DNA of 6,278 bases from Spirochaetia bacterium (GCA_026002265.1 BOBG01000116.1:1-6278), one strand, 5' to 3'. Numbered from the stretch's first letter, positions 1 through 5,680 are shown. Notes: generated by a model from the sequence alone, not told the origin. A program made the numbers and translations.

Positions 1-2
1 TT

Positions 3-269
3 TTTTCCATTGTTGACAGGCGGGTACGTTCAGGAGAGGTCAAACAGCTTGTCGCCGCCCCCATCACCCAGAACAGCATTGACAGCGAGGAAGCTCTGAA
101 AGAGGCTAACCTCTACGCGGACAATAAATGGGCGGGGCTTCCCTTCGATGCCCTTGATATTACCAAACCCAATGATTGGGCCGCCTACAATGCCCAGATT
201 ACCCGGCAGAATGCCGCGTATCTTGCGGCGATAAAATCCCTCGGTCTTAAATACGATCCGAGCCGCTAA
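3..269 (+). CDS. 3' end of probable sugar ABC transporter substrate-binding protein (partial)
   Basis: An open frame runs from the left edge to TAA at 267-269 and gives the last 88 residues of a protein; the start lies outside the window. The tail is hydrophilic and helix-rich, with aromatic and Asn/Asp residues (KWAGLPFDALDITKPNDW, then YNAQITRQNAAYLAAIKSLG), as expected for the C-terminal lobe of an extracellular solute-binding protein. I see no diagnostic motif, so the product is inferred mainly from context: in CUT1 sugar transporters the binding-protein gene usually comes just before the MalF and MalG permeases, and this one ends 62 bases before such a permease. Its expected role is to bind an oligosaccharide outside the membrane and deliver it to the permease pair. 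A different secreted or cytoplasmic protein cannot be excluded. Confidence 0.55.
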   Translation, partial: FSIVDRRVRSGEVKQLVAAPITQNSIDSEEALKEANLYADNKWAGLPFDALDITKPNDWAAYNAQITRQNAAYLAAIKSLGLKYDPSR

Positions 270-279
270 ACAGCGTTAC

Positions 280-319
280 GAGCAGGTTGCATAGGACTAA
301 AGTCCGCTGCAACTTGCTC
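280..319 (+). promoter_or_regulatory. Intergenic hairpin between binding-protein and permease genes
   Basis: Bases 280-291 (GAGCAGGTTGCA) pair with 308-319 (TGCAACTTGCTC) along all 12 positions, counting one G-U pair. The loop contains a second small stem, GGAC/GTCC (294-297 with 302-305), around TAAA. The structure begins 10 bases after the upstream stop codon and ends directly before the permease Shine-Dalgarno AAAGGAG (320-326). No T-run follows, only TTTT at 328-331, so it is not a classic terminator. Known analogues such as malE-malF protect the binding-protein mRNA or limit read-through into the permeases, and that role is inferred here. It could also be one copy of a dispersed palindromic repeat. 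Confidence 0.7.
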
Positions 320-331
320 AAAGGAGATTTT

Positions 332-1198
332 ATGGCATATTCGGCAGTGGAAAAGCAAAAATTGCTGATCATTATTACCTTCTTGGCGGTTCCCCTTCTT
401 CTACTTCTGGTATTCAGCTATATTCCCATTATTTTTAACATATTTTTAAGTTTCTCAAACTGGGACGGAATTTCAAAAATCCGGATAATAGGACTGCGGA
501 ATTATCAGCGGATATTTTCCGATCCCCAGTACATTATGTTGTTCCGCAACTGTTTGTGGTATATGCTGGCGGCAATTCCGCAATTGCTTTTGTCCTTTGT
601 CCTGGCAATCCTGGTTAATGGAAAGTTCAGGGGACTCAATGTATACAAGGCCATCCTGATTTTCCCCTATCTGCTTAACGGTATTATCGTTTCAGCGGTT
701 TTTATTCTTTTCTATCAGAATTCCGGAACCCTAAATACCCTTTTAAATTCCGCGGGCCTCAATTTCTTTACCCGGAACTGGCTGCAGGACCTTAGGGTTG
801 TTAATCCGGCTATCGCGTCCATCAGCATCTGGCGCTATTACGGCATGGCCTTTGTCATGTTTTTCGGCTCCCTGCAATCCATCCCCGCGGAGCTTTACGA
901 ATCCGCCGCCATTGACGGCTGCAACAAATGGCATGAAATTTGGTACATTTCCATACCTTTTATCAGAAAGGTACTGTTCATCAATATATTGTTAAGCGTT
1001 TCCGGATCCATACAGGTTTTTGAAATACCCTACATCATGCTGGGCGGCTCTAACGGAACTGCCACGCCGGTCATTCAGATTCAACAGAGTATGACCGACA
1101 ACCGGGTCGGTTTTGCGGCGGCCATGTCGGTGGTGGTATTCCTGGTGGTGCTAATTTCCGTAGGCCTTCAGCGTCTGCTGGTAAAAGAGGAGGCTTAA
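332..1198 (+). CDS. Sugar ABC transporter permease, MalF/UgpA type (CUT1)
   Basis: This is an inner-membrane subunit of a carbohydrate importer of the binding-protein-dependent permease family (BPD_transp_1). The 288-residue protein has about six hydrophobic segments (near residues 10-36, 73-95, 107-129, 157-181, 213-235 and 260-283). Its cytoplasmic EAA loop, which contacts the ATPase, reads ESAAIDG at 190-196 and continues to ISIP near 206-209. I start it at ATG 332 because AAAGGAG sits at 320-326, five bases upstream. A TTG at 287 would add 15 residues but lies inside the hairpin and lacks a ribosome site. The gene is followed after one base by the partner permease, so the two are surely co-transcribed and probably translationally coupled. 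No ATPase gene follows; the complex probably borrows a shared MsmK-like ATPase (inference). The substrate cannot be read from the sequence. Confidence 0.93.
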   Translation: MAYSAVEKQKLLIIITFLAVPLLLLLVFSYIPIIFNIFLSFSNWDGISKIRIIGLRNYQRIFSDPQYIMLFRNCLWYMLAAIPQLLLSFVLAILVNGKFRGLNVYKAILIFPYLLNGIIVSAVFILFYQNSGTLNTLLNSAGLNFFTRNWLQDLRVVNPAIASISIWRYYGMAFVMFFGSLQSIPAELYESAAIDGCNKWHEIWYISIPFIRKVLFINILLSVSGSIQVFEIPYIMLGGSNGTATPVIQIQQSMTDNRVGFAAAMSVVVFLVVLISVGLQRLLVKEEA

Positions 1199-1199
1199 G

Positions 1200-2027
1200 A
1201 TGATTGCCGAATCAAAGTTATACCGTGTCATCCGGTACATCGTTTTGACGGCCGCGGCGGCCTTTGTGATTATACCTATCGTTCCGCTCTTTTTTATGGC
1301 CTTCAAAACCGGCAGAGAGTTTGTTACTACCTCTGTTTTTGCTGCCCCCTCAAACTGGCTGAACGCTTATAATTTTGCCTATGCCCTACGGGTGGGGGAT
1401 CTGCTCCGGTCGCTGGTGACCACTATCGTCATCCTCGTCGTTTCAATCACCATCAGCGTCAACTTTGCCTGTATGGTTTCGTTTGTCGTCCAGCGTTTTG
1501 AATTCAAGGCAAAAAAAGCGGTCATGTTGCTTTTTATGATGACCATGTTTATCCCGGTGGTTACCACCCAGGTCGTGGTTTTCCAGATCATTTACCGGCT
1601 TCACCTGGTAAATACCATAGGCTCTCTCATACTGCTCTATTCCGGTACAGGCATTGTGGATATTTATATCACCACCAACCTGCTCAATACCATTCCTCGG
1701 GAACTTGATGAAGCGGGACTCCTGGACGGTGCGAATTATTTCCGCATCTACTTTAGCCTCATTCTCCCCCTTCTGAAACCGGCGATTATCACCATGGCGG
1801 TATTAAAAGGCATAGGAATTTACAACGATTTTTATCTTCCCAATTTGTACCTGATCCGGGGAGTTCAGACCTTGACACTGGCGCTGTACCGGTTTTTTGC
1901 CGGGCTTTCAACCCCCTTTGAGGTGGTCAGCGCGGCGGTTCTTATGGCAACCATTCCCGTGATAATTCTGTTTATTCTGGCGCAGAAATATATTTACAAC
2001 GGTTTGGCCGGAGCAGTAAAATCATAA
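1200..2027 (+). CDS. Sugar ABC transporter permease, MalG/UgpE type (CUT1)
   Basis: This is the second inner-membrane permease of the same importer, 275 residues, a normal length for MalG-type proteins. It shows hydrophobic segments near residues 12-34, 70-96, 107-131, 138-158, 184-204 and 243-263. The EAA loop is at 170-193 (DEAGLLDG at 170-177, then LILPLLKP). The C-terminus YIYNGLAGAVKS matches the conserved MalG tail that reaches the ATPase dimer. The start ATG 1200 is preceded by a strong GAGGAGG at 1187-1193, which lies inside the last codons of the upstream permease. That gene ends at 1198, so the two are tightly coupled. A further gene follows 22 bases downstream in the same direction. 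Together with the MalF-type partner it would form the channel for an oligosaccharide delivered by the binding protein. Confidence 0.94.
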   Translation: MIAESKLYRVIRYIVLTAAAAFVIIPIVPLFFMAFKTGREFVTTSVFAAPSNWLNAYNFAYALRVGDLLRSLVTTIVILVVSITISVNFACMVSFVVQRFEFKAKKAVMLLFMMTMFIPVVTTQVVVFQIIYRLHLVNTIGSLILLYSGTGIVDIYITTNLLNTIPRELDEAGLLDGANYFRIYFSLILPLLKPAIITMAVLKGIGIYNDFYLPNLYLIRGVQTLTLALYRFFAGLSTPFEVVSAAVLMATIPVIILFILAQKYIYNGLAGAVKS

Positions 2028-2049
2028 TTTGACATTAGGAGGCATTGAG

Positions 2050-3786
2050 ATGGGTATCTATAAAAATTTTACGACCGTGATCTTTTGTACCGCGCCCTGG
2101 GCGGCGAATGTTACGGAGGATGAACTGCGGGAACAGATCGCTTTTTTCCGTAAATACGCGGATTTTGACAAGGTATATCTGGAAGCCTACCGAAGCATTT
2201 TCGCGTCTAAAGAACAGATTGAAATGTGTAAGCGGGTTTTTGCGGAACACAACATAGAGGTTTCGGGGGCCATTACCACCACCACAGACGACCTAGAGAC
2301 AGCGGATAAAAACCGGCAGCGGCTATTCAATACCTTCTGCTACAGCAACGAGGCCATGCGGAATCATCTTAAAAAGGCTGTCGAATATACCGCCAGTCTC
2401 TTCGATGATTTTATCATTGACGACTTTTTCTTTAGCCAGTGTCGCTGCGAGGACTGCCAGAAAGAAAAAGGCAACCGGAGCTGGGAGGAATTCAAGCTCG
2501 CCACAATGCTTGACGTGTCGGAAAATCTGGTGATAAAACCGGCGAAGAATATCAATCCAAAGATCAAAATCACTATTAAATTTCCCAACTGGCAAGAAAG
2601 TTTTCAGGAAACAGGCTACAACCCGGCGGTTCAAAAGGATATGTTCGACTATATCTACACCGGCACCGAAACACGGCACCCTTCCCAGACGGATCAGCAT
2701 CTGCCCCGGTATTTAAGCTATTCTCTCATGCGGTATATGGAAAACGCTGCCCCCGGCAGGAACCGCGGCGGCTGGTTTGACCCCTACGAGTGCTATCCCA
2801 TCGACACTTATCTTGAGCAGGCATACCTGACGGCTTTTTCCCGGCCCAAGGAGATCATGCTTTTCTGCTGGCCTTCTCTGTACAACAATAAAGTTGTTAC
2901 ACCGCTGGGCTTCCGTCTCAAGCAGTTGGACGAGATTCTTTCCCATGTGGGCAAACCCGTTGGCGTGCCGGTGTATCTGCCTTACAACGCACAGGGCGAG
3001 GATCATCTGGAAGATTACCTGGGGATGTTGGGCATTCCTTTTGAGCCGGTGCCGGAGTTTCCCGCTTCAGGCGGCACGATCTTCCTCACTGTTCAAGCGT
3101 TGCAGGATCGGGACATCATCATAAAACTGAAAAGCCATCTTAATGCCGGGGGCCGGGCCGTGGTAACATCCGGCTTTGTGAGAGCTTCCTTGGAGGCAAA
3201 AAACGGCATTGAAGCATTAACTTCGGCACGGTGGCGAGGACGCTACATCACCGCACGCGAATACCACATCACCAAACCGGGACCGGGGATGCAGCCTCAG
3301 GTACACCGTAACGCGGCAGAAACGGTGTGCTTCCCTCTTTTGGAACACCGGAACAACGCTTCCTGGTCCCTGCTCAATGCCGGTCAGGGGAGTCAGCACG
3401 GCTCTATCCTCCTTAGGGACACATTCGGCAAAGGGGAGATGATCACCTTGGCGGTACCGGATCTGTTTTCTGATCTGGAGAAGATTCCCCAAGCCGCGCT
3501 TTCCCGTATCCGTAAGGAATTTCAGGCTAAGGATTCCGCGGGGGCGGTCTCTATCGAGCTGCCCGAAGGAACCAAGGCGCGAGTTTCGCTCTTTTTATAC
3601 GACAACAAAACCTTCGGTCTTTATTCGTACACCACCGATGGCAGTTCACCGGAACAAATCCGGGTCATTATCCGTGGAGGGAAAAGTATCACCGAAATCC
3701 CCGTTACCGGCTACAGCAATCCTCAAAAGGAGGCTTTTGATATTCGTTTAAGCCCTGGGGATTTTGTCTTTTTCCAGTATACGTGA
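2050..3786 (+). CDS. Putative cytoplasmic TIM-barrel glycoside hydrolase, family unassigned
   Basis: I start this at ATG 2050 because AGGAGG stands at 2037-2042, seven bases away; the TTG at 2029 would place that site inside the gene. The product has 578 residues and no signal peptide, so it should act on imported sugar in the cytoplasm. I read three parts. Residues 1 to about 300 look like a (beta/alpha)8 barrel: strand FTTVIFCTAPW near 7-17, then IIDDFFF at 122-128 followed by a C-x-C-x-x-C cluster at 131, 133 and 136, as seen in several uncharacterised or GH42-like glycosidases. Residues 303-378 resemble the glutamine-amidotransferase-like domain of GH42 beta-galactosidases (LGMLGIPFEPV, then LNAGGRAVVTSGF). 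Residues 500-578 look like a C-terminal beta-sandwich ending in SPGDFVFFQYT. Candidate acidic catalytic residues are D124, D125, E207 and E247; this is a guess from position. It is the last gene of the transporter operon, which supports hydrolysis of the transported saccharide. I do not recognise the exact family. Confidence 0.75.
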   Translation: MGIYKNFTTVIFCTAPWAANVTEDELREQIAFFRKYADFDKVYLEAYRSIFASKEQIEMCKRVFAEHNIEVSGAITTTTDDLETADKNRQRLFNTFCYSNEAMRNHLKKAVEYTASLFDDFIIDDFFFSQCRCEDCQKEKGNRSWEEFKLATMLDVSENLVIKPAKNINPKIKITIKFPNWQESFQETGYNPAVQKDMFDYIYTGTETRHPSQTDQHLPRYLSYSLMRYMENAAPGRNRGGWFDPYECYPIDTYLEQAYLTAFSRPKEIMLFCWPSLYNNKVVTPLGFRLKQLDEILSHVGKPVGVPVYLPYNAQGEDHLEDYLGMLGIPFEPVPEFPASGGTIFLTVQALQDRDIIIKLKSHLNAGGRAVVTSGFVRASLEAKNGIEALTSARWRGRYITAREYHITKPGPGMQPQVHRNAAETVCFPLLEHRNNASWSLLNAGQGSQHGSILLRDTFGKGEMITLAVPDLFSDLEKIPQAALSRIRKEFQAKDSAGAVSIELPEGTKARVSLFLYDNKTFGLYSYTTDGSSPEQIRVIIRGGKSITEIPVTGYSNPQKEAFDIRLSPGDFVFFQYT

Positions 3787-3794
3787 GAGGAAAG

Positions 3795-4958
3795 TTAGAA
3801 AGAGATATGCCTCTTTAACAGCTCCATAAACATTCTCCCATTGTGATAGGGGCATTTCCACATACCTGCAATGGGTCTGTCATAAGCTTTCCCCTCAATG
3901 GTTACAGCATTAAACCATTCTTTATCACCGATCAAATGAGTTTTGGTGTAATCCCAGATGGCGCGGGCTTTGGAGAGATAACCGCTATCTCCTGTGATCT
4001 GAAACGCGTTCACTAGCCCCACGATTGCTTCCGCCTGAACCCACCAGATACGATCCGTATCTGTAATGCCCTCTTTTATCTCGTTAACCAGAGCGTTACC
4101 GTCAAAACCTTCCGCGATGGTGCAGTCGGCCAGGCGCAGTATCCGCGCCTTGTCATCATCAAAATGCCCTGTAGCCTTTGCAGCTTCGGTTAAAAGCCAT
4201 GATGCTTCAATATCATGCCCGTAAGATTTTTCATTTCCGTTTTTAACCTGATAGTCTTCGTCAAAAAACAGATCCATCCTTCCCAGCTTATCATTAAGCA
4301 CTTTATCCATAAGTAAAGAGTAAGTATATTCCAGAGCAGATTTGCCTTCTCCGGTTGCATTAAAAAATTCGGTATATGCCTCCATAACATGAAGCATGGA
4401 ATTCATGGTTTTTGGCGCGCCGGAGCCATCGGAAAGCTTTGTGTTCGGGATGGCCTTCCAATCAATATCAAATTGTTCAAGATAGCCCTGCTTGTTACGG
4501 CATTTTGTTTCCATACAGTTAAAGACTTCCTGGGCAAAGGCTAAAACCTCAGGAGACTTGGTTGCGCTATAATAAGCGGAAAGACCATACAGTGTAAAAG
4601 CCAGAGCATATATATGCTTATCCGTGTCCAGGGCTTTGCCGGTCCAATCCACCGACCAATACACACCTGTTTTTTGTGTATCCCAAAGTACATTCCGGAT
4701 AAAGCGGTATGCCTGTTCAGCCGCATCAAGAACTAGATTTTTTTGCTCTGTTTCCAAAGGTAAAACTTTAGCACAGGTACTAAAAAACCATAAAATCCGC
4801 GCATGGTAGATACTGCCTTTAGGCGCATGAGGTAGCATGGAGATGCCACTATGTTCTCCGATATAACCGCCAAAGGTTTTGTCTCGCAAAGATACCCAAA
4901 AAGGAATCATACGCTCTTTAATCTGCGTGAGACATTCTTCATCTATTGACCTATTCAC
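3795..4958 (-). CDS. Cellobiose 2-epimerase (AGE superfamily)
   Basis: This enzyme converts the reducing-end glucose of cellobiose and related beta-1,4 disaccharides to mannose (EC 5.1.3.11), in the cytoplasm. The 387-residue length and motifs fit the family: YHARILWFFS at 51-60 (Arg54), KHIYALAFTLYGLSAYY at 114-130, KTMNSMLHVMEAYT at 183-196 (His190), SYGHDIEASWLL at 245-256 (His248), WWVQAEA at 305-311 and WKCPYHNGR at 367-375 (His372). The three histidines correspond to those needed for catalysis in characterised cellobiose epimerases. I choose GTG at 4958 because GGGAGG (complement of 4966-4971) lies seven bases upstream; the longer frame from TTG 4973 would translate through that site. 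The stop is 8 bp from the stop of the convergent glycosidase-like gene. In known mannan pathways the product Glc-beta-1,4-Man is split by a mannosylglucose phosphorylase, not seen here. N-acylglucosamine 2-epimerase is less likely, given the GHDIEASWLL and CPYHNGR motifs. Confidence 0.92.
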   Translation of the reverse strand: MNRSIDEECLTQIKERMIPFWVSLRDKTFGGYIGEHSGISMLPHAPKGSIYHARILWFFSTCAKVLPLETEQKNLVLDAAEQAYRFIRNVLWDTQKTGVYWSVDWTGKALDTDKHIYALAFTLYGLSAYYSATKSPEVLAFAQEVFNCMETKCRNKQGYLEQFDIDWKAIPNTKLSDGSGAPKTMNSMLHVMEAYTEFFNATGEGKSALEYTYSLLMDKVLNDKLGRMDLFFDEDYQVKNGNEKSYGHDIEASWLLTEAAKATGHFDDDKARILRLADCTIAEGFDGNALVNEIKEGITDTDRIWWVQAEAIVGLVNAFQITGDSGYLSKARAIWDYTKTHLIGDKEWFNAVTIEGKAYDRPIAGMWKCPYHNGRMFMELLKRHISF

Positions 4959-4963
4959 TTGTG

Positions 4964-4984
4964 AGCCTCCCAAAGGTTAGGGCT
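4964..4984 (-). promoter_or_regulatory. Hairpin sequestering the epimerase Shine-Dalgarno sequence
   Basis: On the - strand, AGCC (4984-4981) pairs with GGCT (4967-4964). Inside it a T-A pair and CC/GG pairs close around TTT, with small bulges. The GGGAGG ribosome site (4971-4966) lies in the 3' arm, so folding would hide it from ribosomes. It resembles the imperfect subterminal hairpins of IS605-type right ends. Translational control of the epimerase is inferred from position alone. Confidence 0.45.
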
Positions 4985-5003
4985 TCTGGTATCACCGCCA
5001 GAA
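4984..5003 (-). other. Leader stem-loop TTCTGG/CCAGAA
   Basis: Perfect 6-bp stem (4984-4989 with 4998-5003) with an 8-base loop. It abuts the Shine-Dalgarno hairpin and overlaps the tnpB-tail stop codon. In an IS605 right end this would be part of the guide-RNA scaffold; in the present leader it would stack on the next hairpin. Confidence 0.5.
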
Positions 5004-5038
5004 TTTTCTACTTTCTTCCGCCGAAGCGGATTTTCTAC
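5003..5038 (-). other. C(UUCG)G tetraloop hairpin flanked by 9-bp direct repeats
   Basis: On the - strand, TCCGC-TTCG-GCGGA (5030-5017) is a 5-bp stem closed by the very stable cUUCGg loop. It is bracketed by the direct repeats ATTTTCTAC at 5003-5011 and 5030-5038 (+ strand spelling). It would form in the epimerase leader RNA. Its function is unknown. Confidence 0.5.
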
Positions 5039-5071
5039 AGCCAGCACTCCCATACCTATAGACGTTAATTC

Positions 5072-5086
5072 CTGTCGCTCCGACAG
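5072..5086. other. Stem-loop CTGTCG-CTC-CGACAG
   Basis: Perfect 6-bp stem (5072-5077 with 5081-5086) and 3-base loop, lying within the tnpB-like fragment. In the - strand RNA it would be another element of the roughly 200-base structured epimerase leader. Confidence 0.45.
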
Positions 5087-5161
5087 TATTTAGCGCGGCA
5101 AGTTTGCACTCCTGCTGTACAGATTAAACACGAAAGCTTATGTTCATTGGCTTTCATAGAA

Positions 5162-5189
5162 AGTATACAAGAACGAGAACTTTTGTCAA
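5162..5189 (-). promoter_or_regulatory. Sigma70-type promoter for the cellobiose 2-epimerase
   Basis: On the - strand a perfect -35 box TTGACA (5189-5184) is followed after 16 bases by TATACT (5167-5162). Transcription would begin near 5155 and give a leader of about 195 bases before the GTG at 4958. No other - strand gene lies between, so the epimerase is the only target. The 16-base spacer is one short of the optimum but acceptable. Confidence 0.6.
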
Positions 5190-5196
5190 TAGTTCT
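5176..5196. promoter_or_regulatory. Candidate operator, AGAACT-N9-AGTTCT palindrome
   Basis: AGAACT (5176-5181) and AGTTCT (5191-5196) are exact inverted copies 9 bases apart, with the -35 box (5184-5189) in the middle. A dimeric regulator bound here would block the epimerase promoter. No regulator gene is in the window, and the protein family is unknown. Confidence 0.4.
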
Positions 5197-5250
5197 TACA
5201 AATATTTTCGCTGCGGCTTATCCCAAAGCTAAAGCATTGGGTTTTACACT

Positions 5251-5270
5251 GACTATGATAGACTATGATA
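5251..5270 (+). repeat. 10-bp tandem duplication GACTATGATA x2
   Basis: Two exact copies (5251-5260, 5261-5270) are followed by a partial TATGATA (5271-5277). It lies just left of the ABC ATPase relic. TTTACA at 5243-5248 (GTTTTACACT) stands upstream of the TATGAT boxes, so a weak + strand promoter is conceivable, but no intact gene lies downstream. Confidence 0.6.
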
Positions 5271-5278
5271 TATGATAC

Positions 5279-5410
5279 ATGTTGAAAATACCGACTCTTT
5301 TTCCATGGGCAACAGTACATGAAAATGTCGCGGTTGCTTTAAAAGCCCGGAACATATATTGATATGATTGGTCTGTCCGGTGCGGAATGGTGCAGCGCGT
5401 TGCCATTATC
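5279..5410 (+). pseudogene. Decayed fragment of an ABC transporter ATPase (nitrate/sulfonate/taurine type)
   Basis: The + strand frame from 5279 reads LFPWATVHENVAVALKAR (5297-5350), which matches the segment right after the Q-loop of SsuB/TauB/NrtD-like ATPases, where the usual text is FQEPxLxPWxTVxENVxxxLxxRG. In the same frame, past a TGA at 5360-5362, comes GMVQRVAI (5384-5407), the end of the LSGGM-QRVAIARAL signature region. In the neighbouring frame CTG TCC GGT (LSG) stands just before it, so a 2-base shift at 5382-5383 explains the break. Roughly 25 residues between the two motifs are missing, and Walker A, Walker B and the ends are absent. It is a dead relic of a transporter unrelated to the sugar operon on the left. 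Coordinates cover the recognisable part only. Confidence 0.72.
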
Positions 5411-5478
5411 CTTTGTTGCTAGCCACAACCCGAATATACTATTTAAAAGGTATAAGCTTTTCTTATCGGTACTTACCG

Positions 5479-5680
5479 GACTGCTGGAGAGTCCTCTACA
5501 TTTCTGGGTGAATTCTCCATGACTGCCAGAGAGTCCTCTATACTTTTGGGTGAATTTTCCATGACTGCCGGAGAGTCCTCTACACTTTTGGGTGAACCCT
5601 CCCGGAGTTTCAGAGAGTCCCACACACCCTTGGGTAAATTCTCCATGACTGCCGGAGAATCCCCCGCATTCTTGAAGGAA
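5479..5680. repeat. 42-bp tandem repeat array, about 4.8 copies
   Basis: Units begin at 5479, 5521, 5563, 5605 and 5647; the first four are exactly 42 bp and the fifth stops after 34. The consensus runs GACTGCCGGAGAGTCCTCTA then CACTTTTGGGTGAATTCTCC plus AT. Unit 4 is the most diverged. Because 42 is a multiple of three, open frames cross it on both strands; the - strand one repeats GLSGSHGEFTQKCR every 14 residues, itself two seven-residue halves of the form x-(L/F)-(S/T). No ribosome site or convincing start precedes these frames, so I treat the array as a non-coding minisatellite or a relic of a repeat protein. There are no spacers, so it is not CRISPR. Confidence 0.88.

Larger units (their letters stand above)
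4960..5123 (-). mobile_element. Right-end remnant of an IS200/IS605-family element (tnpB tail plus terminus)
   Basis: Read on the - strand, this stretch contains a tnpB-like C-terminal frame (5123-4992), then a paired hairpin region ending in GGGAGGCTCAC next to the epimerase start codon. IS605-type elements carry tnpB at their right side, and the gene's 3' end plus the right end forms the guide-RNA (omega RNA) scaffold. No tnpA, no intact tnpB and no left end are visible, so this is a one-sided relic. The exact terminus is uncertain; I place it near 4960 because the epimerase frame begins there. It forms most of the epimerase leader. Identification rests on recognition of the protein tail and on the layout, not on an alignment. 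Confidence 0.5.
4992..5123 (-). pseudogene. tnpB: tnpB 3' fragment (RNA-guided nuclease TnpB, C-terminal tail only)
   Basis: The - strand frame from 5123 to TGA at 4992-4994 encodes 43 residues, including QQECKLAALNTVGATGIN and YGSAGCRKSASAEESRKF. The core LNTVGATGIN plus a Gly/Ser/Lys-rich tail is the pattern found after the last zinc-ribbon and RuvC segment of many TnpB proteins, where it is usually followed by a cysteine- or glycine-rich ACG or AYG stretch. No start codon or catalytic part remains: a TAA at 5124-5126 closes the frame upstream, and the expected DRDxNA segment is not visible. It is therefore a broken 3' end and not a gene. Another frame (ATG near 5056, 32 codons, running past the GTG of the epimerase) is probably accidental. 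Confidence 0.5.

Noticed and set aside
287..331. Upstream TTG start for the MalF-type permease
   Set aside because: It lies inside the 280-319 hairpin and lacks a ribosome site, while ATG 332 has AAAGGAG at ideal spacing.
4959..5056. 32-codon - strand leader peptide starting near 5056 (MGVLAVENPLRRKKVENSGG)
   Set aside because: It has no clear ribosome site and reads the IS remnant in a different frame from the tnpB-like tail. It overlaps the epimerase GTG by one base, so coupling is conceivable, but I see no support.
4960..5160. Known riboswitch or HEARO-type RNA in the epimerase leader
   Set aside because: The leader is structured, but I could not match it to any riboswitch core, and it does not resemble the IscB guide RNA I remember. 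The tnpB-tail reading explains it better.
5108..5275. Open + strand frame with protein-like text (ERELLSIVLTNIFAAAYPKAK)
   Set aside because: It lacks a credible start and ribosome site, overlaps the tnpB-like fragment and the - strand promoter, and matches no family I know. It could be decayed coding sequence, but support is too weak.
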